From assembly GCA_905221605.1 (NCBI GenBank), contig CAJNDS010000106.1, positions 215,501-227,995 of the forward strand: a stretch of 12,495 nt of DNA, written 5' to 3'. The position numbers and the translations under genes were made by a program. This document shows positions 1 through 10,500 of this stretch, in pieces; the first letter of the stretch is position 1, and every line of letters begins with the position of its first letter. The notes beneath the pieces were generated by a model. It was not told the DNA's origin and did not search any database. It saw only the letters and a list, made by a program, of their open reading frames with translations. The stretch is from Symbiodinium natans. Lineage: Eukaryota; Sar; Dinophyceae; Suessiales; Symbiodiniaceae.

Positions 1-1596
1 CTCCAAACTGAGCGTGGATCCATAGAGGCCTTGACATCTTTGATGATTTGCTGCAGTTACCTGGCGCAGTTCGCAGACGAAAGCGGTTGCCATCCAGCAG
101 ACCAGGCCATGCAAATCTGCCGTCAGGTTTTGAAATCATGGGCTCAAGAGGCACGTGAGCGGTTTCGTACTCAAAACCAGCAGGCTCCAGAAGCTGAAGA
201 AGTTCGGAAACGCTTAGCCAAAATCTTGCTTGGCTACATACAGTCTTTCCGGCTTGTACCAGCAGATGGCCTGCGTCCAGAAGAAGCTGTGGAACTTGGT
301 AAGGCCCGCATTGACCTGGAAAACTGCTTTGGAATCGGTGGAGTCCTCTTGGACGAGACCGACATGGCCACAGTTAATGAGATCTGTTTCTTGCATGAGC
401 ACCAACTTACACACAGCAGCGCGCTTGATGAATTGCTCGCCGAGTTTTTGCACGGACAGCTGACCACATGCCCATCCACATGGCAGCCTCCGGCCGACTC
501 GCCTTTGGAAATGTGGCGACTGGCAGATACCACAGATGGTGTTGTTGCAATCCATCCTTCACGTGGTTTCTTGTTGTTCAACGGCAAGCCTGTCGGATGT
601 TTGCCTCGTGAAATTCGGAACCATCCCCAGTTTAAGGCAATCTTCGGTGATGTCTCCTTCTTCGCATGGCCTCTTGCAAAACAAGGTGAGCTCTATGAAG
701 CAGGGCCAGTGAACAGCAAAGCGTTTGTGTTCGGATTGCTGCCGAGCGGAGAGCTGTTGGTCCAGGAGAAGAGTGTGCAATCTCAACCAGAGATGGTCCT
801 CACACTGCTGTCCAAGACTCACATGGCCCAAGTCGGACTCAGGACAGCACTAGTTGAGAACTACACTCATTGGTTCTGCAAGTGTGAAAGCAAGATTTGG
901 TTCCGGCCAAAAACCGACTCTGATGGTCGTGAGTACAGCATTGAAGTGTCAGGCAGACAGGGACGATTGATCTACGCATCGAAACATGCAAAAGGCTCGA
1001 GGATGCAAGTGTTTCTTCCCTCAGAACCTGGACTGGCTCATCTCGGGAAGGCTTTGGCCTTCATAGAACCGCCGGAATTCGTGGAGTACCTTGGGGAGCC
1101 TTCTCAAGGCCAGCTTGCAGAAGTGCATCTCCTTCGGCTGGGTCTAACGTTTCTTCTGTGCGACAGCGGTCGTACTCTGAAGTCTGCAGATTTTCCGGGG
1201 CATCAGTTGGCTTCAAAGCAAAAGCTCGACATGTTGCGTGGCTTTCGTTGCTTCTTGCTGCTTGAAGAAGCGCGGCCAATGCTTCTGGAATCCGAGACCT
1301 GGGCAAAGCCCCCTGGATTGGTCGTTCTACCCGAGGGCACCATCAGCTTCACTGGAAAGGAAGATTTTCTGCGTTGTTCTTTGCAGTTCAAAGGCTCCAG
1401 GCGAAAGTTCTCACTCTTCAAGGTCCATTGGGAGGATGGCCAGCTGGAAGCAGCAACGACAGTCGGCAGACTGCAAGTCGCTTCCTTGCTTTGGGCTTGC
1501 GCCGGGGCTGAGCCGGAGCCTCTCTTTGGTCGGCCTGCGCGCTGGAAAGCATTGGAGCTGCTGCGGCAGTGCTGGCAGAATGAGCCCTTCGACAAG
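1..1596 (+). CDS. Exon 1 (5' partial): N-terminal DUF3638-family region
   Basis: The frame is open from base 1, so the exon or its predecessor begins outside the window; no start codon is assigned. It encodes 532 residues. Recognisable family blocks are GFLLFNGKPVGCLPREI followed by HPQFKAIFGD (about 560-655), LRTALVENYTHWF (about 838-876), and the closing block VGRLQVASLLWACAG then FGRPARWKALELLRQC (about 1465-1573). The last block corresponds to the family segment usually written LYLAYLHA...LPDPLTGRTGTEEAL.LLR. The exon ends after the AAG codon at 1594-1596, immediately before GCCGGC. This GC donor is chosen because it gives phase 0 and joins FDK directly to EWRLLN in exon 2. Reading on into 1597-1626 gives only a short tail of serines and cysteines before a stop, which looks intronic. 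Confidence 0.85.
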
Positions 1597-4500
1597 GCCG
1601 GCGGTAGTTCATGTAGTTCATTGTAGGGCAGATGGATTTAGTGGAAATAGACTTGAAATTTTCAGGGTTGCTCCGCCTCGCTCTCGCTGTACAGGAAGAA
1701 AGGACGTGGTTGCACTGGCGCTGGCCTCAGGAAAAACTGTGTCCATGGGGATGCGTATCAAACTGCGCTGGTGACATGTTGGGCTTGTCATGTCCTTGTT
1801 GAGGCTTTCCAAAGCAGCGGAAAAGGAAGCCTCAGTGGAGTTGAAGTGGAGATTGGCCGACCTCGCACAAGGAGAGGAACGTCCGAGGCGGAACCTGCGA
1901 ACACCATTTTGTGTGAACTGGGTAGTGCATGTAGTGCCCCGATTTGCGATTGATCTCTTCCGTGTTTTCGCTTGGTTCTCGAACCTTCCGCCCTGGGGGT
2001 TGCAGGCCATTCGATGCAGAGGATTCATCAAGTCAGACATCCTGGAAGGTGTTCCCTGGCAGCCGTAGCAGCTTCTTTGACCTTTTGAAGATTGCATGAG
2101 GCAATCTCTCCCAAACGCAAGGTGGTGCGAACATGAGTTTCAAGACTACAGAGTTCACGCATGCCCGTGCATCCAGCTTGCATTGGCTTTCTCAAGGAGC
2201 AGCAAACCAGGCAATCCTGCTGAATATTGGATCCGAGCAGCTGCACGCCGTGGCTTGGGTGAGGACGCAACCCGAGCTGAGCATTGTGAAGCAGCAAAGC
2301 ATGTGCAGGTGTGTGTTTCATTGTCGTGTCCAAGAGACGTTATGCTGAAATTCCTGGCAGGAATGGCGGTTGCTGAATGCAGGCGAAGAAGTCCAGGCAT
2401 TTGGCTACGCCCCCGAGTTCAGGGAAATCACGGGCAGGTCTGGAGCAGCAGCTTTCCAATTTGCTGATCATGCCACCGTCTCTTGGAAGAAGTTCCCTCC
2501 ACCCAAAGCAATCAAAGAGGGACTTCAGACGTGGGTGAGCAACAAGGTGAACATGTCAATGCAGGCATGTGGTTCCTGCCCGGATGACACTGCTCTGACA
2601 TGGGTGGGATGGCCACAGCAGCTTCCCTTACCTCCCGAGAGCGAGCTGGCATGTCTGTGGAGGATAGCTCACGAAGATGCAGACAGCTGCCGAATTCTTC
2701 GGGCGAGATTAGGGTTTGCATCCGTACTTGCTGCCAAGAAAGGGGAACAGTCCAAGTTTCATTGGCACGTGGCTCTTGCCTGCGCCATGTCCTACTTTCC
2801 TTCTGATTTTCCTCGGTTGCCGGCATGGGCCCGGAGGGCTGTGTTGCCTCGGACCTCATCGGCAACACCTGATGATGTCGAAAAATACCTCCGCTCTTTC
2901 CAATGCCTGGTAGCACGGACTGAAGAAGAGTGCCGAAGAGAAGAAGAAGTGAGGCCCAGCAAAGCAGACAGTCAACGCTGGCAGGAGCTCAAGAAGTTTG
3001 AGCAGCGCGAGCTTCAGAGGTTTAAGCAAGAGGAAGTGCGACTGGCAGAATGGGATTTGTCTCTCAAGAGGCAGGCCAATGAAATTGATGCCAAGCAAGG
3101 GCAAGTTCGCTCTGATCAAGAGCATGTCAACCGAGAAGTGCGTGAGGTCACGATTGTCGCTCACATGCATTTGAATGTAGTGCAACAGTCTTTTTGTGCT
3201 AGTCCAATCCGATGCACTGCGTGTTTCAGTGCTCGTACAACTCTGCAGAACGCTCATTCAAGTTTGTTGCCGAACTGTGTCTGGCAGTCTGAGTGTCTGA
3301 CTGTCTGACCATCTGACTATCTGACTGTCTGACCGTCCGACTGTCTGACTGTCTGTTTGCAGATTACCCCAATTGCACCTTCTCTCAAAACTCGCTGTCG
3401 CGATGGAAACTTCAAGTTCATTTTTGGCGGGAAGCCTCTTCTGAAACGCGTTTTTGAAGGATAGCCGGTGAAAGACAAACTGCGTTTTTCAGTACAGGCC
3501 TCGCCTCACAAGACATGTGCTGAAGGTCTGCCACGCAGTGGAGTGCTTTGCACCATCCAATTGCTCGAGGTGGTCTGTGAAGCTGTCAAGAGGGAGATAT
3601 CGAGAGAAAGTGATGTCCACAGTCAGCACAGGGTGTGATCAAGGACAACAGTTGCGAAGAGACAGAGATGTCAAGTAGAAGAGCGGACAAGAGTAAGAGG
3701 TGACATGAACATCGGGCCCAGAATGATGTTGGAGTTGGGGGCTTTCATTTTATCCCAGTCATTTCGGTTGCTCCTCGCTTGGGGCCCAGTGAGTCATTGG
3801 CAAGAAGGAAAGGTCGAAGAAAACAATGGAAAATTTCGTGTCAGTGAAACTAACGCATCCATTGTCACGACCAGCAAGGAAAGATAACAGTATCATTGCT
3901 GTAGTACATCTGACAACATCAGCGAAGATGCTGAGCACCAGGAGCAAACTGGACCCTCATTCATTCTGCGAGTTGCCATATTTCCACTTGGTCAGTATGT
4001 TTGCTGCCTACCCACTCGACTCTATGCTTCTCTGGACATCGTTTTTGGGATCTATGATATCATACTTGCATCACTGAATCAAAACATGGCTACGAGCACA
4101 GCTTGCAACAGCTGTCCGATTGATTTCCCCACTCACTCCAAGCTTTTGCTGCTTGAAGCCTACCTGCCCAACCAAGGAATGCGAGACATAGAAGGGAGAA
4201 GGCCACGACGATGATTTTCGATCATCTGAGGGCCTGCTGCGATCCTGGGTGTTCGATGTGCGGTATCGACTTGGCAGAGAAGATGAACGGAGGGAGCACG
4301 AAGGCCGCTTACGGTCATGTCAGCGTAGGCTTGATGATTTGCAAGCGAGGAAGACAAATCTCGAGAGGGCGGCGGAGGATCGGGCTCAAGAACAGCGTGA
4401 GAATGAAGTCGAAAGGGCTAAGTATCAGAAGGATCTGAATCAGCTGAGTGCAGACAAGCGCAGCTTGGCAGACAGGAAGAAAACAATGAAAAGTGTCAGG

Positions 4501-7500
4501 TCCAAGGGCATCGAAGAGGAGGTCCTAAAGAGGTGGAGGTTGAATAAGATGTATGAAGATCAAGCTGTGGAGTGCGTCGATCAGCAGTACAAAGCTGAGC
4601 AAGAGAAGCTCCAGCAGGAGTTGGAGGTGCTTAAACGGCAGCAACGTGATATGGCCCGCGGAAGAGCCAGAGTCCCAGCCACTGGAGCATCCAGCAAAGT
4701 GGGGCAGCCCAAATTCATAGAGGGCATCATGAAAGAGAAGAGCATGAACCGTGATTCATGCGAAGCCCATGTTAAGAGGAGGGCGGCTTTCTCAGTGAGT
4801 TCCCGGCCCAGAAGAATCCTAGAGGCTCAGATGAAGCAAAGCGCTCAACACGTGCTGTTGGAGCTAGACAGTTGGTTTGAGGCCTGGGATGGTGATGACT
4901 GGGCGGACCATCAACAGATTCAAGAAGACAAGGTTTGGCAGTTAATCAAAACTGCCAGTCCTCATCGGCCAGCCTCTACGGACGAAATCCATGCGGTGGT
5001 TGATGCGTGGCAACACGTTTCTTCCAAACTTGCTGAATGGGTTCAAGACGACAGTGCTGCTCCGGTGGTGGACTCCCAGGTTAAATTCGATTTGGTCCAT
5101 TTGACGAAGTCTGCGGGTGTTTTCGCTGCACTTCAAAAGCTAAACTTGGCTTTGGAGCAAGTTCGTTTCCGACGCGATGTTCAAGAGACCTTGATGCACA
5201 AATTGGAGAACAATGCTCAAATTTGGGCAAGGCAGCGGTTGGTTCGTTGTCTCTTCAAGGCTTATGAGCAGGTGCAGAGAAGTTGCCCGCAATGGGACTT
5301 TTCTTCTTCTCTGCAACCTCCAGTTGTTCCAGTTGTCAAGGCCATCGTGGGCCACATCTTCCCTGAGCTTCGCGTGCCTGACTTTCAGACTTTCCGGTCT
5401 CACCTCTCCAGGCGGCTTCGTGATGCGATCCCAGCAGCCGCGCAACGGGTTGAGGGACGGCCATTTCCGTTGGAGATCCCTCTTGGTTCAGTGCTGGACA
5501 AGAAGCTCTGCCAAGGTCCAGGAGTCTCGTTGCATCGGAGCTTGCGGGAGAGTTGGGAGGCGGAGTTTCAACGTTCTCAGGACACAGAAGTTTTGGCCAA
5601 GCAGGTCCTGAACGAGGCACATCGGCGGGCCTTTGCCGAACTGGTGTTCCAAGAAGCTGTGAATGTCCGTGGAATCCTTCTGCAGAGTTGGAGGCAGGTG
5701 TTGATTGCAGTTTCAGATTTCCTACCGGAAGATGCCAGGGGGCAAGCCTTCAAAGCCTTGCAGGTGACATGTGCTGCAGGGACAGCACAACGAGCCAGGC
5801 TGGTTGCGTTGCTGGCTGCTCCACCGGGTCTGCTGCCAGATCTCAGAGCCCTGAATCCATTCTTTGAGGATCGGACGTTTGGTTCGTTCCCTCGTTGGAC
5901 GGTTCAGACCCCTCAGAGCCAGATCCCAGCAGAGCTGAAGAATGCCATGAGGGAGTTGGTGCAGCTTCAGGGCTTGGCCACGTCTTTATGCCGCATTGCC
6001 CAGGAATTGAATGGTGAAGTCAGCGCCACCTTGCAGAGGCAGGTCGCAGACCTTTTGGAGATGTCCACAGGCCCCAAAATGCGAGATGAATGGCTTCAGT
6101 TCGAGTGGGAGCAGCGCTTGGTATGCCGACCTGTTCAGCTACATGTTGCGACCGATATGATGTCACCGGGTTTCGACCAGAAAGTCCTCCAGTTAAACAT
6201 GGGCGAGGGCAAGAGCAAGGTTATCTTGTGCGCCCCTTAGTCTTGCCGTGGCCAGATACAAGATTGGATGAATCATGTGGCTTAGTGCGAGACTGGATCG
6301 GTAGTCGCTGCTGACCTGCACTGCTTAAGCTGCAAAGGAAACACCTGTGGAATTGATTGAGGCCTTTGCTTTGCGCAGCCGTCGCAGATGGCGAGCAGTT
6401 AGTCAGGGCAACCTGGCTGTATCAAAACGGCCAAGCCACTTTGACCTTCTTTCAGCTCATGCTCGTTTGGTCTTCTGCCATTGTTCCAGAGTCTTCTGGC
6501 AGAGCATTGCAGCACATGGCACTCTATCTGCCGTATCTTCTTTCTTTGAGGTAGTGGTTTTGGGATCCCTCTTGGATGCTGCCATTGATCACTTTCGAAA
6601 CGTGCTTGGCGGCATGCTGGGCAGGAGGCAGTCTATGCGCGCAGCTCATGGTTTTGTGTTTCGTTGTGGTTTTGATTTGCCCACAAACACTTTGTTACTT
6701 ATCCATACCCACAATGATGACAGATGTCGGGGAGGATCTATGTGGTGCCGTTTGACCGCACCAAAGCCATCACTGTGAATTCCATCGGCGCTCTCATGGA
6801 TCAGCTCCGAGAGTGCAGGACCCTCGTGTTCATGGGTTCTTGCTGAAATTGGATGATCTCAAATTTGGAATTGTGGATTGCGGGGCTCTGAGCCCTAAAC
6901 CCTAAACCCTAAACCCTAAACCCTAAACCCTAAACCCTAAACCCTAAACTCTCTAAACCCTGAACCTACACCGATAGGATAGTCACCTTAGGATGCTTTG
7001 GAAGGCTGTTCTTGCTGTCAGTCGGTGTCTCTAAGCCAAGTTGTGTCCTCCAGTTCTCACCTCTCTTGCTGCAGCTCAGGCCAGCCACTCCTGAAATGCC
7101 AGTATTTCGTTGAAGCTATGAATCTTGCTTGGGATGTTCCCCTTATACTAACCAGTCCGGACTCTTAGTATAAGGGGGGAGCATCCCAAGGTCTTGCACA
7201 TGTGCCGGTTGATGCCAGGAAGATGGGTGGCATTCTGCTCATGACAGAAGAGTCGACAAGAAGCCTGCAGCTGAAGCTCCGTGAGTGCTGTCTGGGAAGA
7301 ACTTCGACCAAACTGGCATCTGGCTTTGCAAGATCCTTCGCAGCCCTATTCATTTGTAATTTTTTGGGTGTTTGTGTTGTAAGAGCTGGTGTGGCAGTTG
7401 TTTTTGGCTCGTGACAAGCTGGCTGCTTGAGGAGTTTTCAATGAGGGCCTTCATTCTGTCGTGCCTCAGACGCCATCAGTCTGTTTTTTTTTTACCGTGT

Positions 7501-10500
7501 AGTCCGCATACCAGGGATCTCGTTGAATTTTGATGAATTGTCCTCACCACAGCCTGTGTGGTTTCACGATCCGATGCGTCGCCGCTCACCAAAGTTTTGA
7601 GAACTTGTAGGTGGACTTCTTTGATGAAGTTGACGAAGCACTACGGTTGCAGAACGAACAGATCTATACACTTGGCGCCCGCCAGGCGAGGGTTTTCAAG
7701 ACTTGGCAATGCCAGTTCCCCTTTTTCTCTTTACGTACTTTATTGTGTTTTTTTGTTGCTGAAGTATTTTCGATCAGAGTAACTGCGTCGCATCATCGCA
7801 GCGCAAAGCATGAGTGGATCGCTTTGTGCAGGCGTTGGATGGCGGGGATCTCCGCTGGAAAGTGCCATTTGCGATTTTCCGCTTACTGCCCTGTCCTGAG
7901 ACCATGATTTTTAGGGTTTGGGTTTAGGGTTTAGGGTTTGGGGTTTAGGGTTGGGTTTAGGGTTTAGGGTTTAGGGTTTAGGGTTTAGGGTTTAGGGATT
8001 TGATTGTTTCAGCCAGCTGACTCTGCATCCTGAGTGAAGTAGACTTCTGCAGTAAAGCCGGTGTGTGCATTGATTGTGGCTGGACTTGGGTTCTAAACCT
8101 CTTTGATCGTGTGGATTCCCTTGCTTGTCATGCCCCCAAGATCATTCAAGACCTCCAGGAAGAATGATGGGGAGGTGAAGAAGAAGCTCTTGGACCTTTC
8201 TTCCAGGAATTTGGTTGAGATGACTGAGAATTCCTGTGAAGAGTTGACCGGAGCAGAGTTCCCTCGCTTGCGCTTCGTGGAGATGCATCGAGCCCTGATT
8301 GCTGGCTGGTCTTGCCGGAGCCAAAAACTTCGCGGGTGAGCTGAACCCAAAGTGTTGGTTGATTCCCAAACCAAAAGGCGTTACAACTGGGGCTTAGATC
8401 GCTCAGCATGTGCCTGAAAGTTTTCGCGACGTTTTCGCTCGAGAGCTGGTCGCATTTTGGGGGGCGAAAATCACACACTCGACTGTTCGCATTTCGAGCC
8501 ACAAAGGGCAATCCTCTGCGGGTTTTCGGTGCCTCGGAAAAGTTGGACTGCTCGCATTTGGAATCGCGAAGGACGGCCCTCATGTTTTGTGGTCTTGCAC
8601 CGTTTGGGGATCTCCGCTAGCATAAGTTGCTTGCTTTCTGTCGGCTTTGATCGATCAGCCGAGGAAATGAGGATGCATGGGCCGAGCTATCGCAATGTCT
8701 GTGCGAAGGTTTGCTGTCCGAGGGCTTATCCTTCACAGAAAGGCAGGAGAAGTTGGGTGGAATACGGAATCTGCCGTTGAAGGCTCGTACCTCGGCAGCA
8801 GCTTGTCACCGCAAGGAGCTCGAGAGGCAGTTGTCAGGGATCCCTGAATTGCAGAAAACATTGTATGCAGCAGGTGCTCCTAAATCTCAGGAAGCACGTC
8901 ATGTCTGATTGAGCATTTCGCGGTCCTTCACCAAGCTGAGAGAAAGGGGGGTCGAAAAGTAAGTTCACAGATGTTTAACAGTAACCATGAGGGGCCCGTC
9001 ACCACATGGGCCAGCGTACTTCTGCCCTGAGTAGAACCGCGCGAAGCGCGTTGAACTTACCCCCAATCTTGGCATGTCTCATGCCTGCCTCAGGTGACCG
9101 ACTCCGCAGCTTCATCCTTGACCCAAGTCTGTCTGATGAGGAATTGGAAGCAATCCTTGAGTCCCTTAAGGAGTATGACAGCAATCCGTCTTTGGCGGAC
9201 GCTGCCCTCACTGCCAGAGGACTTTTCGCGGGTGACATCTTGCGTTCTGCGCTGCACAAGAGACACCGCGTAGAGTTCGGGGTGGACCGCACCACTTGGC
9301 GATGTGAGATGGCCATACCTTTCCGCTTCAAGGATGCCCCCAGCGAAAGGACGGAGTTTGGCCACCCGGATTTGGCCATTACTTTGACGTTGCGTGCCTA
9401 CGTTGAGGATGGCTTGACCAAAGCCTCCTTTGCTCGGGTTGTCCAATGGCTGAAGGACTTGCCTCTTGCGCACAAGGCTCGTCAATACCGACTGTGGCTG
9501 CACGCTGCCGCCAGCCCGGATGATTTGCGCACTGAAGCTGTGGAAAAAGCTGTTGCCAAGAGGCTGAAAATTCCACGCAGCGTGGAAGGTTTGACCTTTG
9601 ACGACGACATGATCAACAGTCTTTGGCCAAAGCTGTGCAAGAATCTGCAAGTTATCGAGACGCTCTTGGAGCAGTTCGTTTTCCCAAAGGAGACCCGTCA
9701 GTTTCCCTTCAAGGCAGGCAGGGGTTGCAGTTGATGAGGCGTTACACTACGGTCATGCCACGCCATATGTGCCAGTGTTGATGTAGGATATGTAGGGCAG
9801 GGTTTCGGAACGTGCTATTTTTCTATTGAATTCCTCCAGCAAGCTGGCGACCCCTATGGCAGGTATCAGCCAGCGCGTGGGATTTGGCATTCGGACGCCT
9901 GAGGGGCTTCTCCGGAACTGCCGACAACCGGCAGTTGCTGCCCCTGGGAGTGCAGCAATATGAAGATGAATGGCTGAAACATACGGATGGCCGGGCCTTG
10001 CGGAGCCTGTGTGATCCTGAGATGGGCGGCCCATCTGCCGTGAGACAGGTCGAGGAAAAGGAGCCGCTGAAGATTTTGGAGGAGATCCTGTCGCCGGCAG
10101 ATACTCCGGAAGTCTCTGTGCTGATCGATTGCGGTGCTTTTCTCACTGGGATGTCAAATCGTCAAGTTGCACAAGCTGTGCTGGGCCTGTGTGCCCGGTT
10201 CCGCGCTGCCATTTACTTTGATGACGACAACCAGGTCTTGGTGCTAGACAGAAATGGGAAGGATACGCCTTTGGCCAAAAGCCCACTGCAACCTGCCCAC
10301 GAGTGCTTCACTTACCTGGACGACAAGCACACAAGAGGAACGGATTTGCGATTCGCACCAGCAGCAGTTGGAGCAGTCACCATCTGCAAGAAGACCACCA
10401 AGGACAGGCTGGTCCAATCCTGCATGCGAATGCGTTCGCTTGGCTTGGGGCAAAAAGTGATTCTTTTTGTGGACACTGAAGCTGGAAGGCAACTGGCAGT

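Larger units (their letters stand above)
6819..7218 (+). other. Intron 6 (probably GA-AG, 400 bp) with telomere array and foldback
   Basis: The junctions are CAG|GACCCT and GCCAG|GAAGAT. It contains eight perfect CCCTAAA units plus degenerate copies (6893-6960) and a 63-nt foldback (7128-7190) only 28 nt before the acceptor. The remainder holds no recognisable coding sequence. Confidence 0.7.

Noticed and set aside
1604-1609. GT donor GGTAGT at the end of exon 1
   Set aside because: It gives phase 1, which does not join exon 2 (phase 0); the GC donor seven bases upstream does.
1238-1774. Plus-strand ORF of 178 codons in a second frame
   Set aside because: It mostly overlaps exon 1 in another frame, and only the exon 1 frame shows family similarity.
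1618-2097. Minus-strand ORF of 159 codons
   Set aside because: It lies across intron 1, starts within the exon 1 tail, has no recognisable motif, and its composition looks like read-through of non-coding sequence.
3363-3464. Possible extra exon after TTTGCAG (33 open codons, in phase)
   Set aside because: No similarity to the family, the exonic base after AG is A whereas all other acceptors have G, there is no good donor before the stop, and it would interrupt the coiled coil.
6408-6554. Continuation of the exon 4 frame as coding
   Set aside because: The protein loses family similarity right after LVR, while exon 5 in another frame continues it exactly.
6893-6960. True chromosome end
   Set aside because: Coding sequence of the same gene continues on both sides of the array.
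7515-7600. Possible exon after the poly-T run at 7484-7493
   Set aside because: The only long open frame in it stops before 7611, no phase-consistent donor was found, and the residues do not fit the family.
7911-7921. GT donor AGG|GTTTGG at the start of the second telomere array
   Set aside because: Phase 0 here does not match exon 10, whose AG|G acceptor needs phase 2; a GA donor at 7900 does fit.
8408-8625. ORFs of 70-71 codons as coding exon
   Set aside because: Open in all three frames, with no phase-compatible join to exons 10 or 11; better explained as intron with repeats.
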